In this document: positions 17,119 through 25,041 of the stretch, piece by piece | How the letters are laid out: each line of letters begins with the position of its first letter | How positions within the stretch are numbered: position 1 is the stretch's first letter | From: an uncultured Lachnospiraceae bacterium | Lineage (GTDB): Bacteria > Bacillota > Clostridia > Lachnospirales > Lachnospiraceae | NCBI GenBank assembly: GCA_910587305.1 | Contig: CAJUKV010000032.1 | Span: 1-40,493, forward strand | Length of the DNA: 40,493 nt | Direction: 5' to 3' | The notes under the pieces: model-generated | What the model saw: only the letters and a program-made list of their open reading frames with translations | Databases searched by the model: none | What the model was told of the DNA's origin: nothing | Translations under genes and position numbers: made by a program

Positions 17119-17463
17119 TTAATACACTTCTATTTCTTTTATGTTAAATTCATTCCCCTGTAAAAGCCATGTATCCGGGCTTTGGCAGTGGGGACAAATT
17201 TTCCCGTACTCCACGGTGGGATAGGTCTGTCCGCAGTTTTCACAGTAGGTAAGGGCAGGCAGCTTTAAAACCACAAGCTCCGTCTCCGTAAAAAGCTCCC
17301 TCTTTTTCGCCGCCCACTTCCAGCAGCTTTGCAGGTAAGTATCGATTACCGTGGACACCTCTCCCAGCTCAAGTATCACCTTGCCTACGCCCTGCACCTG
17401 GTTTTCCGCGGCCACCTTTTCCACGCTGTCCATAATATGAAAAACAACTCCCAGCTCGTGCAT
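17119..17463 (-). CDS. hypA: Hydrogenase/nickel-enzyme maturation metallochaperone HypA
   Basis: 114-residue HypA, which binds nickel through its N-terminal MHE motif and passes it with HypB to a nickel enzyme, classically [NiFe] hydrogenase. MHELGVV is intact at the start, and the zinc site has two CxxC pairs, C74/C77 (YCENC) and C90/C93 (CPHC). GAGG precedes the ATG at 17463. Repeat copy C ends only 15 nt upstream, inside the transcript from the Fe-S/FAD reductase gene. No hydrogenase subunit, HypC-F or urease is in the window, so the client enzyme is unknown. Confidence 0.94.
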   Translation of the reverse strand: MHELGVVFHIMDSVEKVAAENQVQGVGKVILELGEVSTVIDTYLQSCWKWAAKKRELFTETELVVLKLPALTYCENCGQTYPTVEYGKICPHCQSPDTWLLQGNEFNIKEIEVY

Positions 17464-17477
17464 ACTTTCCTCTCTTT

Positions 17478-17627
17478 CACACTTCCCGACATGCCGCTTT
17501 GCGGCACAAACAATGTGTGAAGAATGACCGTCAGGGCATTCTTCTGAGTGTGAAAATAGCTTGCTTTGCAAGCCTTAGTTGTTCTTAGGCGGCGTTTTCT
17601 GACGCCTTAGAACTTCTCTTCACACTT
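17478..17627 (-). repeat. Structured intergenic repeat, copy C (150 bp)
   Basis: Flanked by TTCACACTTC at both ends. The first hairpin is TGCCGC/GCGGCA. The second is GAAGAATG/CATTCTTC, where copies A and B have GAAGAATCGC/GCGATTCTTC. The third has AGGCG/CGCCT with lower stem GTTCT/AGAAC. Compensatory differences from A and B are visible. It lies between the reductase gene and hypA. Confidence 0.85.
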
Positions 17628-17631
17628 CTAA

Positions 17632-17742
17632 ACATGAATTATTTCAGAAGAATCGCCTCAGGCGATTCTTCGCGAGATGACTTAGATTTTCTTAGGCGGC
17701 GTCTTCTGTCGCTTTAGAAAATCTTCATCTCGTTTTTACACT
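17632..17742 (-). repeat. Structured intergenic repeat, copy D (partial)
   Basis: Directly follows copy C in the same orientation but lacks the TGCCGC hairpin. It keeps GAAGAATCGCC/GGCGATTCTTC and the AGATTTTCT/AGAAAATCT hairpin. With copy C it fills the 315-nt gap between the reductase gene and hypA. Confidence 0.85.
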
Positions 17743-17778
17743 GTCCCGCGAAATCAGACGCAAAGATTTCCGGAAATC

Positions 17779-20565
17779 TTATTTTTTCTTCGGTGCAAAA
17801 GTCAGTTTGATGGACTGTTTTAACATATTGGGAAGGATGTATTTCAGTTTATCCTCCGATTTCACCATCTCCGAGCAGCCGGGATGCTCTCTGTGCAGGC
17901 TGATTGCGTCAAAGACACATTTCGTAGTGCACACGCCGCAGCCGATACATTTATTTTCATCCACCACGGAAGCGCCGCAGCCAAGGCATCTTGCGGTTTC
18001 CTTCTTTACCTGTTCCTCCGACAGGGTATTTGAAAGGTCGCGGAAAGACGCCGCCTGTGCCTGCTCCGCCCGCTCCGGCCTCTGCCTATCCGTATTGTCA
18101 TAGCTTGCGATAAAGATATCATCCTTATCAAGCTCAATAAAATCTCTTCTGTTCCTGCCAATGGTCAGCGTACAGTGCTCTTGTACAAAGCGGTGGAGGG
18201 AAATTGCGCCTTCCCGGCCCGCCGCAATGGCGTCTATGGCAAATTTAGGCCCGGTGTAAACATCGCCGCCCACGAAAATATCCGGCTCCGCGGTCTGGTA
18301 TGTCAGCTTATCGGCAATGGCTCCGCCGTTTGGCCGAAGCTCCACCTTCGTCCCCTTCAAAAGGTCTCCCCACAAAATCGCCTGTCCCACGCTGAAAATC
18401 ACCGCCGAGCAGGAAACGGTCATGGTCTCCTTTTCGTCATAAACCGGCGCAAATCTGTGGTTCTTATCATATACGCTCGTACATTTTTTGAATACCACGC
18501 CTGTTACTCTGTCATTCTCGGTGAGGATTTCCTTCGGCCCCCAGCCATTATTGATGGCAACATGTTCTTCGGTTGCCTCCAAAATTTCTTCCCTGCTTGC
18601 AGGCATTTCGTCCTTGCTTTCCAGACAGAACATGGACACCTTCCCTTTTCCGCAGCGGGTACTGGTTCTGGCTGCGTCTATGGCGACATTTCCTCCGCCA
18701 ATTACCACTACGTCCCCACCAAGGTCAAAGGCTTCTTTTTCTTTTACCTTCTTTAAAAATTCCACTGCCGTGTAGGAACCCACCGCATCCTCGCCGGGCA
18801 CCCCGGCCTTCCTGCCGCCCTGACAGCCGATGGCCACATAGAAACCTTTGTAACCCTGCTCTCTCAGCTCCGGTATGGTCACATCTTTTCCTACCTCCAC
18901 GCCGCATTTTATCTCCACGCCCATGGCTTTAATTACTTCAATCTCCGCCTGAATCAAATCCTGCTCCAGTTTATAGGAGGGCACTCCGTAAGAAAGCATA
19001 CCGCCGGGGCGCGCATTTTTTTCAAAAAGAACAGGCTTATACCCCTTATCCGCCAGATAATAAGCGCAGGAAAGACCTGCCGGCCCGGCGCCGATTATGG
19101 CTATCTTTTCCTCAAAGCCGCCCTTAAGGGAAGGCACCGTGGGCTTTGGAATATACCTTGTTTTCGCGTTCAAATCCTGCTCCGCCACGAAACGCTTTAC
19201 CGCGTCAATGGCCACCGCCTCGTCAATGGTTGCCCTGGTACAGGCGTCCTCACAGCGGCGGTTGCAAATCCGGCCGCAGATAGCGGGCAGGGGATTGTCC
19301 TTTTTAATCAGCGCCAAAGCCTCCTGATAACGCCCTTCCTTTGCAAGCTGTAAATAGCCCTGAATGGCAATGTGGGCGGGACACGCCGTTTTACAGGGAG
19401 AAGTTCCCGTGTCATAGCAGTTAATCCGGTTCACATCCCTGTAGTTATGGCTCCACATATGCTCCCCCCACTTCTGCTCCGAGGGCAGAGGGATTTGTGG
19501 ATAAGTCACCTCGCTGCCGTCCTTTTTACAAAGCTTCTGCCCTAACTTCACAGCCCCTGCCGGACAGAACTCCACGCACTTGCCGCAGGCAACGCACTTG
19601 GATTTATCCACCCTTGCCACATAAGCCGAGCGGGACATATTGGGCGTGTTAAAAAGCTGAGAGGTGCGCAGGGCATAGCAGACATTCACATTACAGTTGC
19701 AGATGGCAAAAATTTTGTTGGCTCCGTCAATGTTGGTAATCTGGTGCACAAAACCGTTGTCCTCCGCCTGTTTGAAGATATCCAGCGCTTCTTCCTTGCT
19801 TATGTAACGGCCGTCCTTCTGGGTCTCCACCACATAGTCCGCCATATCGCCTACCGCGATACACCAGCCCTCCGGGTCGTCCCCGCAGCCCTCGTCGTGG
19901 GTAAGCCTTGACCGGCGGCAGGAGCAGGGGCTTGCCGCATATTTGCCCTCATACTTGGAAAGCCAATAGGAAATATACTCCAAGTCAATGGACTCATTTT
20001 CCATTTCAATTGCCTTTTCCACCGGAATAACATGCATCCCAATGCCGTTTCCGCCTTCCCCCACAAAAGGGGTCACATGCTCAAGAGGAAGCCTTGACAT
20101 ATGCTCAAAAAACAGGCTTACCTCCGGATGCTCGGCTACCACCTGCCTGTTCATATTAAAAAATTCCGCACAGCCGGGCACAAACATAGGCAGTACATAC
20201 TGCTTTTCGTGCCGTTCATTTTCCCAGTTATATTCCAAAATGCCTTTGACGGACATCTCCATAAGCCTGGGCTCCAATTCCTCCTTTGAAAGCCCTGTGA
20301 GCTTCACCATCTCTTCCAAAGTCTTCGGTTTGCGCACTCCCATCTTTAAGGCGATCTCCGCCTCCTCGTCCGTCAGCACTCCCGCAAGCCCCCAATACTC
20401 CGGATCATCCTGGGTGATCTTTTTGATGCCCAGCTTCTGGGGAATCCTGTCCGTTATCATTTTCCCCAGCTTTAGAATGCTTTCTCTTGCAGGCTGACTG
20501 TGATCCGCCTTATGCTCCGGATAGACATAATCCGGATATAGTTCTTTGTCCAGTTTTTTCTCCAT
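17779..20565 (-). CDS. Large Fe-S/FAD oxidoreductase (GltD-like core with extra ferredoxin modules)
   Basis: 928-residue multi-domain flavoprotein. The N-terminal ~320 residues are unusual and include PCSCRR (C214, C216) and CNCNVNVC (C289, C291, C296). A 4Fe-4S motif CVACGKCVEFC is at 324-334. Then comes the GltD/DPYD-type domain with the N-terminal cysteine cluster (CKTACPA near 391, CGRICNRRCEDAC near 430-442), FAD-binding GAGPAG (492-497), and NAD(P)H-binding GGGNVA (623-628). A C-terminal ferredoxin module has CLGCG (860-864) and CIGCGVCTTKC (873-883). It should move electrons between a pyridine nucleotide, FAD and Fe-S clusters. GGGGG upstream supports the ATG at 20565. It sits between hypB and hypA, with repeats in both gaps. 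The exact reaction is unknown. Confidence 0.88.
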   Translation of the reverse strand: MEKKLDKELYPDYVYPEHKADHSQPARESILKLGKMITDRIPQKLGIKKITQDDPEYWGLAGVLTDEEAEIALKMGVRKPKTLEEMVKLTGLSKEELEPRLMEMSVKGILEYNWENERHEKQYVLPMFVPGCAEFFNMNRQVVAEHPEVSLFFEHMSRLPLEHVTPFVGEGGNGIGMHVIPVEKAIEMENESIDLEYISYWLSKYEGKYAASPCSCRRSRLTHDEGCGDDPEGWCIAVGDMADYVVETQKDGRYISKEEALDIFKQAEDNGFVHQITNIDGANKIFAICNCNVNVCYALRTSQLFNTPNMSRSAYVARVDKSKCVACGKCVEFCPAGAVKLGQKLCKKDGSEVTYPQIPLPSEQKWGEHMWSHNYRDVNRINCYDTGTSPCKTACPAHIAIQGYLQLAKEGRYQEALALIKKDNPLPAICGRICNRRCEDACTRATIDEAVAIDAVKRFVAEQDLNAKTRYIPKPTVPSLKGGFEEKIAIIGAGPAGLSCAYYLADKGYKPVLFEKNARPGGMLSYGVPSYKLEQDLIQAEIEVIKAMGVEIKCGVEVGKDVTIPELREQGYKGFYVAIGCQGGRKAGVPGEDAVGSYTAVEFLKKVKEKEAFDLGGDVVVIGGGNVAIDAARTSTRCGKGKVSMFCLESKDEMPASREEILEATEEHVAINNGWGPKEILTENDRVTGVVFKKCTSVYDKNHRFAPVYDEKETMTVSCSAVIFSVGQAILWGDLLKGTKVELRPNGGAIADKLTYQTAEPDIFVGGDVYTGPKFAIDAIAAGREGAISLHRFVQEHCTLTIGRNRRDFIELDKDDIFIASYDNTDRQRPERAEQAQAASFRDLSNTLSEEQVKKETARCLGCGASVVDENKCIGCGVCTTKCVFDAISLHREHPGCSEMVKSEDKLKYILPNMLKQSIKLTFAPKKK

Positions 20566-20622
20566 ATTAATCCCCCATTCTTGCCAGCAGCCCTCAAATT
20601 TGGGCGTAAGCATAAATTTGTT

Positions 20623-20646
20623 GTGTGAAAAATTTATTTTTCACAC
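20623..20646. repeat. Perfect 10-bp inverted repeat beside repeat copy E
   Basis: Arms GTGTGAAAAA and TTTTTCACAC with a 4-nt loop, overlapping the TTCACAC boundary motif of copy E. It lies in the transcribed gap between hypB and the reductase gene. Confidence 0.7.
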
Positions 20647-20782
20647 TAACCCCCATGATTCCGCCCTGCGGAATCACAAATCCTGATGAAGAATGCCTGT
20701 TTTTCAAGGCATTCTTCTGAGTGTGAAGCTTTAAAAGTTCTTAGATGACGTTTTCTGACATCTTAGAACTTTTCTTCACACT
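20642..20782 (-). repeat. Structured intergenic repeat, copy E (divergent)
   Basis: The same three-hairpin order as copies A-C with different bases. The first hairpin is GATTCCGC/GCGGAATC, the second GAAGAATGCC/GGCATTCTTC, and the third AAAAGTTCT/AGAACTTTT with inner AGATG/CATCT. It is flanked by direct repeats of TTCACACTAACCCC, the right one overlapping the hypB stop codon. The paired changes preserve complementarity, good evidence for structure. Confidence 0.8.
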
Positions 20783-21449
20783 AACCCCTCCATATTTTTC
20801 TCTGCTCCATAAGCCAGTCCGCCCATTTGTCGATTCCCTCCCCGGTTTTCGCGCAGATGGGAATCACCTTCGCCTCAGGATTTCTCATATGAATATTTTT
20901 CACACACTTTTCCATATCAAAATCAAAATAAGGCAGCACATCAATTTTATTAATCAGCACCACATCGCAGATAGAAAACATCAGCGGATACTTAAGGGGC
21001 TTATCGTCCCCCTCCGGCACGGACAATATCATTGCGTTTTTACAGGCTCCCGTGTCGAACTCAGCGGGGCATACCAGATTCCCCACATTCTCAAGAATCG
21101 CCAGCTCCACATCCCCTGTTTCAAGTCCTTCCAGTCCCTGCCTGGTCATTGCCGCATCCAGATGGCACATCCCCCCGGTGTGCAGCTGAATGACCTTTGC
21201 CCCCGACTTCGCTATGGTCCTTGCGTCCACGTCGGAATCAATGTCCGCCTCCATCACGCCGATTCTGACCTTCTCTCCAATGGCCTCAATGGTGCGCATT
21301 AAGGTGGTGGTTTTCCCTGAACCGGGGGACGACATCAGGTTTAAAAGAAATACGCCTTTTTCCTTCAGCTCCCTGCGCAGTTCCTCCGCCTGCCTGTCGT
21401 TGTCCGCAAAAACACTCTGCTTAATTTCCAAAATTCTCACATCCGCCAT
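20781..21449 (-). CDS. hypB: Nickel-enzyme maturation GTPase HypB
   Basis: 222-residue SIMIBI-class GTPase that works with HypA to insert nickel. Walker A SSPGSGKTT is at 40-48, metal-site residues C95/H96 lie in GGMCHLD, VGNLVCPAEFD has C127, and the base-recognition motif NKID is at 167-170. There is no His-rich or CxxCGC N-terminal extension, so it is the minimal form. The ATG at 21449 follows GAGGTG. It is the first gene of a minus-strand cluster, and its last codons lie in the repeat-flanking motif of copy E. The target nickel enzyme is not in the window. Confidence 0.95.
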   Translation of the reverse strand: MADVRILEIKQSVFADNDRQAEELRRELKEKGVFLLNLMSSPGSGKTTTLMRTIEAIGEKVRIGVMEADIDSDVDARTIAKSGAKVIQLHTGGMCHLDAAMTRQGLEGLETGDVELAILENVGNLVCPAEFDTGACKNAMILSVPEGDDKPLKYPLMFSICDVVLINKIDVLPYFDFDMEKCVKNIHMRNPEAKVIPICAKTGEGIDKWADWLMEQRKIWRG

Positions 21450-21600
21450 ATAACACCTCATTTACATGAAAAATAGTATGCGTTTTCCAAAGCCGAATTG
21501 AATAAACTCCGGTTAATTGCTCTTTTTTTGCAACATATTTTTTATATTTTATCATATTTTCTCCTTTATGAACAGAAATTTCCTAAAAGGCAAAATATCA

Positions 21601-22251
21601 TTAAATCATGTCATGAAAGGATAGTATCATTAACACACAAGTGATAATAATGAGCAAAGCCGCCAATAAAACACCGCTATTTATCCGCGTTTTGCCTGAG
21701 TCCTGACAGGGTTCAATCAAGTTTGAACGCCGCAAAGCGGTGACAACAGGTTTATATAAAAGCATTGTTATTGCCGCATTCAATCCCCCTTTCACCAGAT
21801 TAAATGGTAAGAACGCCGGAAGCAGCAACTCTGCAACAGCTTCTCTTGGGTATCCCATATAGATTGGCGCAATCAAATAATTCCAAAACATCATTACTAC
21901 CACCTGACAGCCGACGCCGCAAGCTAGTCCCAGGACAGCCCCCGAAAGCTTATGATTCCTTTTGTAGATAAATGCGGCGGTACACGCAAAAGAACAGCTT
22001 GAAATGACATTCATGATACATCCTAAAATTCCGGTTCCGCTAATTGTGAACATCTGCGCCACGGAGACAATCACCGTTATGGCAAAGGAAGACAACGGCC
22101 CGAAAATCAATCCACCAATTACTATGACCACATCTTTCGGATCATACTTCAAAAAAAGTACCAGCGGGATGCGCCCCACAGCCGCCGCAACATAAGCAAG
22201 TGTACAGAGCATACCTATTGTTGTTAGTTTCTTTGTTTTCCTGATATTCAT
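21601..22251 (-). CDS. ribU: ECF transporter substrate-binding subunit, riboflavin type (RibU)
   Basis: 216-residue membrane S-component with about six hydrophobic segments. The family-typical N-terminus (TKKLTTIGMLCTLAYVAAAV), LKYDPKDVVIVIGG and GPLSSFAITVIVS match RibU proteins, which bind riboflavin and dock on the shared ECF energy module encoded elsewhere. The assignment is strongly supported by the FMN riboswitch immediately upstream in the same direction. AGGAGG lies about 8 nt before the ATG at 22251. It is probably a single-gene transcript, off when FMN is plentiful. Confidence 0.93.
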   Translation of the reverse strand: MNIRKTKKLTTIGMLCTLAYVAAAVGRIPLVLFLKYDPKDVVIVIGGLIFGPLSSFAITVIVSVAQMFTISGTGILGCIMNVISSCSFACTAAFIYKRNHKLSGAVLGLACGVGCQVVVMMFWNYLIAPIYMGYPREAVAELLLPAFLPFNLVKGGLNAAITMLLYKPVVTALRRSNLIEPCQDSGKTRINSGVLLAALLIIITCVLMILSFHDMI

Positions 22252-22403
22252 CTGAATACCTCCTTAAAATAAAATTAACACTTGAAAGTATCCGAATGCC
22301 TTTCAGGTGTTAAAATTTAAGGTGTACCAAGAATGTCAACAGAGCAATTTGACAAAAAAAGTGCAAAAATCATAGCCAGATTTATTCTGACAATCTCAAT
22401 ACA

Positions 22404-22511
22404 CCTTCTTTAATCCGGACTATACCGTCGGTTTTGGAATTTCACCAAACCCCGCGCTTTCGCGCCCGCGGACTGTAACCGCCGATCGGGAATTTCACCC
22501 TGCCCTGAAGA
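22404..22511 (-). ncRNA. FMN riboswitch (RFN element) upstream of ribU
   Basis: The minus strand shows the conserved RFN core: CTTCAGGGCAGGGTGAAATT at the 5' side, GATCGGCGGTTACAGTCCGC, then GGTGAAATTCC, AAACCGACGGTATAGTCCGG and a closing GAAG. The variable GGGCGCGAAAGCGC hairpin sits between. It is about 150 nt before the ribU start, behind a strong promoter. Confidence 0.97.
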
Positions 22512-22538
22512 CATTTTCACTATTCAATTGTTTCGAGA

Positions 22539-22567
22539 ATTATAGCATTTAGCGAAGGGAAAGTCAA
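22539..22567 (-). promoter_or_regulatory. Sigma-A promoter of the riboswitch-ribU transcript
   Basis: On the minus strand TTGACT (22562-22567), a 17-nt spacer and a consensus TATAAT (22539-22544), about 28 nt upstream of the riboswitch. Confidence 0.88.
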
Positions 22568-22618
22568 ATTCCGCTTATTCCGGCTTAATTGCGTGAACAG
22601 GAATAGAATTATTATTTA

Positions 22619-22963
22619 TTAAAGCGCCAACTTATATAAAGCTAACTGATTAAGGCTTACGCCTTCTTTTTCTGCTTCTATTGCCAGCCTTTGATGTAAA
22701 GACTTTGGAATCCTTACAACAAATTTTCCGCTGTATTTGTCTGCTGTTTCCGGAATCGGTATAGGAAGATTATTTTCCTGTTTTACTTCAAAATAACCTT
22801 CCATTGCTTCGTTAAGGCTCTGATATAATCCCTCCAACGTATTGCTCGTACTCTGGCAGCCGTCAAGCTCCAAAATCCTGCCATAAAAGTAATGACCGCT
22901 TTCATCATCCATTTCCTGCACCAATCTTGTATAGGGTAATTTCATATAATCTTTAATTTCCAT
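22619..22963 (-). CDS. HicB-like antitoxin-family protein without adjacent HicA
   Basis: 114-residue protein with the two-part HicB layout: an N-terminal degenerate RNase H-like region (YTRLVQEMDDESGHYFYGRI, ELDGCQSTSNTLEGLYQSLN) and a C-terminal ribbon-helix-helix (GKFVVRIPKSLHQRLAIEAE, GVSLNQLALYKLAL). HicB normally neutralises the HicA mRNA interferase and represses the operon. Here the upstream gene is an EamA transporter and no HicA-sized gene is adjacent, so it is solitary. AAGGAG is about 9 nt upstream of the ATG at 22963. It may act as a stand-alone DNA-binding regulator. Confidence 0.85.
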   Translation of the reverse strand: MEIKDYMKLPYTRLVQEMDDESGHYFYGRILELDGCQSTSNTLEGLYQSLNEAMEGYFEVKQENNLPIPIPETADKYSGKFVVRIPKSLHQRLAIEAEKEGVSLNQLALYKLAL

Positions 22964-23010
22964 ACTTTTCCGCTCCTTTTCGCTTAGTGCGTTATGCCGG
23001 TACATGGAGA

Positions 23011-23907
23011 TTACTCCCCAATCCTTACTTTTATATTATCCTTCGGCGCAATTTCATTCCACAAAGTAAATCCCAAAATCAACGCGCCGCCCACTGCCTG
23101 CATAGCGCTCATTTTTTCTCCTAAAATCAACACGGACACAAGGACGGCCACCAGCGGGTCAATATAACTCAATATGGCGGCTTTCTGCCCCGGAAGCTCT
23201 TTCAGCGAAGAAAAGTACAGGCAGTAGGTCACGCCGGTATGGATAAGTCCCACAATCAGCAGGCAGACCCAGCCCTTCCCGTCAAGACCGGAGAGCGTGA
23301 TTTTACTTGTGAATCCCACATAGGGAATCAGCACAAGGATTGCGGCAATAAATTGCAGGAATGTTCTGTGTATCCCCTCAACCTTCTTAATAAATTTGTT
23401 GAGCAAAATAACCGCCGCATAAAAACAGGCGGCGCCAAGGCCAAAGGCAATCCCCAGCAGATGGTTGCTTTTCTCCGACAATTCCCCGGGGCCTGTGATC
23501 AGCACAATGCCAAGGGTGGACATAAAAAAGCAAATCCACTGTTTGGCGGACATCTTTTCCTTAAATAAAACGGGACAGGCCGCCGTCACAATGACCGGGG
23601 CAAAGTAGTAGCTCAAAGTGGCGACGGAAACTGTCGTATACTTGTACGCTTCAAAAAGCAATATCCAGTTAAAGCCCATAGCCACGCCCGACAGCAAAAG
23701 AAGCGGGACTTCTCTCTTAATTTCGTCAAATGGGATTCTTTGTTTTGTGATTAGCAAAAAAGCCGCAATCAAAAATGCCGCAAGAATTGCCCTGTACAGG
23801 GCAAGCTCGCCGGAAGATACGGAAATGTTCCTCACAAACAGACCAAGCGTGCCAAACACTGTCATGGAAATAATGAGCATCATTCTTGGGCTCATAAAAC
23901 GTTTCAT
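23011..23907 (-). CDS. EamA/DMT family transporter
   Basis: 298-residue inner-membrane protein with about ten hydrophobic segments and the two tandem EamA repeats of the drug/metabolite transporter superfamily. Typical segments are FGTLGLFVRNI, YYFAPVIVTAACPVLFKEK, and in the second half ILSYIDPLVAVLVSVLILGE. Family members export amino acids or other metabolites, and the substrate here cannot be told. GGGGG precedes the ATG at 23907, which overlaps the stop of the upstream 167-residue gene by 4 nt, suggesting translational coupling. Confidence 0.92.
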   Translation of the reverse strand: MKRFMSPRMMLIISMTVFGTLGLFVRNISVSSGELALYRAILAAFLIAAFLLITKQRIPFDEIKREVPLLLLSGVAMGFNWILLFEAYKYTTVSVATLSYYFAPVIVTAACPVLFKEKMSAKQWICFFMSTLGIVLITGPGELSEKSNHLLGIAFGLGAACFYAAVILLNKFIKKVEGIHRTFLQFIAAILVLIPYVGFTSKITLSGLDGKGWVCLLIVGLIHTGVTYCLYFSSLKELPGQKAAILSYIDPLVAVLVSVLILGEKMSAMQAVGGALILGFTLWNEIAPKDNIKVRIGE

Positions 23908-24407
23908 AATAGTCCCCCATTCTTACCGTCAGCCTGCAAATTGGGGCCAGAGCGCATACCTTTAAGCTCTCCGCTCCCCTGTATGAGAATTTTTTGCCTG
24001 TAAATCTCTTTTAAATCATCAATGGCCATCTCAACGTCCAATGTATGGAATCCCGGCCAGCACTCCTTCATTGTTTTTGCATCGGCAATTTTATATATTT
24101 CATGGCTGCACTCATTTGTGTAGTAATGCCAATAGCGGTAGACATATCCTGTCCAGTACATTACTCCCTCAGAATAAGCAGCGCCGGCTTTTTTAAGTCC
24201 GTTTACTTCATCATCCAGTTCTTCAAGAATATATTCTTCACCTGCCCATTGTAAGTGATCGTAGACATCGTCAAGGGCGGCGGCGGCTTTGCTGTTCATA
24301 AAAGAGTCTATAAATTCAGGACAGTCCAATCCTGTTTTTAGCGCCAGCTCAAACAACCGTCCCTGTATATCACAAAGCTGACGCTTTTCAAGTGTAAGAT
24401 TTGCCAT
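23904..24407 (-). CDS. Uncharacterised 167-residue soluble protein
   Basis: Mostly helical soluble protein with aromatic-rich GVMYWTGYVYRYWHYYTNEC and MAIDDLKEIYRQK near the C-terminus. I recall similar sequences next to DUF3990/DUF3791 genes of Clostridia, putative toxin-antitoxin loci, but I cannot verify that here. It is 51 nt downstream of the 103-residue gene and overlaps the EamA start by 4 nt. GGAG lies rather far (about 13 nt) upstream of the ATG. No function is assigned. Confidence 0.7.
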   Translation of the reverse strand: MANLTLEKRQLCDIQGRLFELALKTGLDCPEFIDSFMNSKAAAALDDVYDHLQWAGEEYILEELDDEVNGLKKAGAAYSEGVMYWTGYVYRYWHYYTNECSHEIYKIADAKTMKECWPGFHTLDVEMAIDDLKEIYRQKILIQGSGELKGMRSGPNLQADGKNGGLL

Positions 24408-24458
24408 TTTCGTAACCGTTCTCCTTTCTCAACCTGCAAAGCTCAAAACTCCTCTATG

Positions 24459-24770
24459 CTAATATGTTTCTAATATTTCATCAAAAAATCGGCCGTCGCG
24501 GCGATATTTCCGGCAGATCTCGTCCGCCAATGCTATGCCTTTAGAACGGTTTTCCTCACTTTCCTGTTTTAGCTTTTCACGATCATTCTCATTGATTTTC
24601 TGCTCATCAAATACTTTTATTTTTTTACAGGCCTTTTCCGTCAATGCAACATATTGTTTCCCAGGCTTTAATGCCAAAAGGCTGTTTGTGAGGGCAATAT
24701 CCGTAATTTCTCCGTTGAAAAAGCGGTCCAAAACCACAAACATTCCCTTTATCGTTTCGAATCCTTTCAT
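24459..24770 (-). CDS. Uncharacterised 103-residue protein, possible truncated DUF3990-type gene
   Basis: Small protein with no TM segment. The central part (VVLDRFFNGEITDIALTNSL, then KPGKQYVALTEKACKKIKV) resembles, from memory, the C-terminal third of DUF3990 proteins, which are thought to be ADP-ribosyltransferase-like toxins. The N-terminal catalytic part is not encoded upstream: that frame meets a TAA near 24827, so this could be a decayed toxin that kept its own GGAGGG ribosome binding site. The tail (from about residue 60) is charged and helical. It is the first gene of a short cluster with the 167-residue gene and the EamA transporter gene. Confidence 0.55.
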   Translation of the reverse strand: MKGFETIKGMFVVLDRFFNGEITDIALTNSLLALKPGKQYVALTEKACKKIKVFDEQKINENDREKLKQESEENRSKGIALADEICRKYRRDGRFFDEILETY

Positions 24771-24843
24771 CGTAACCCTCCGTATTTCCGAAAGCGCGCA
24801 AGTTTATGCGACCGAAATTAATTTGTTACCGCTATACACCAGG

Positions 24844-24873
24844 ACAAATCCTGATGAAGTATACCTGTTTTTA
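24844..24873 (-). repeat. Scrap of the structured repeat (copy G)
   Basis: ACAAATCCTGATGAAG followed by a CCTGTTTTT stretch matches the left arm and loop of the second hairpin of copy E (from 20676), but the right arm is missing. It lies upstream of the 103-residue gene. Confidence 0.5.
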
Positions 24874-24930
24874 TCATATTGAATCGGAATAATTGTAACA
24901 TATGAACCAGTGGAAAACAACATAAGAAAA

Positions 24931-25012
24931 GTTATAAATATTTCACTTTTTGTATTGACAGTCCACAAGTGAAGTGATATATTTATAACTCAAGAAGTGA
25001 AAAATATATCAC
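24931..25012 (+). promoter_or_regulatory. Promoter with three related operator boxes
   Basis: TTGACA (24955-24960), a 17-nt spacer and TATATT (24978-24983). Three versions of an 18-bp box surround it: 24931-24948 (inverted, GTTATAAATATTTCACTT), 24972-24989 (AAGTGATATATTTATAAC, overlapping the -10) and 24995-25012 (AAGTGAAAAATATATCAC). The first two are inverted copies with one mismatch. The likely reader is the XRE protein encoded at the end of this operon. Confidence 0.75.
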
Positions 25013-25041
25013 ATATAGGAAAGTTTGTAGCAGGAGGTGTA

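Noticed and set aside
22391..22520. Considered a TPP or cobalamin riboswitch for the conserved block upstream of the transporter gene
   Set aside because: The order CTTCAGGGCAGGGTGAAATT, GGCGGTTACAGTCCGC and GGTGAAATTCC is diagnostic of the FMN class, and the downstream gene is RibU.
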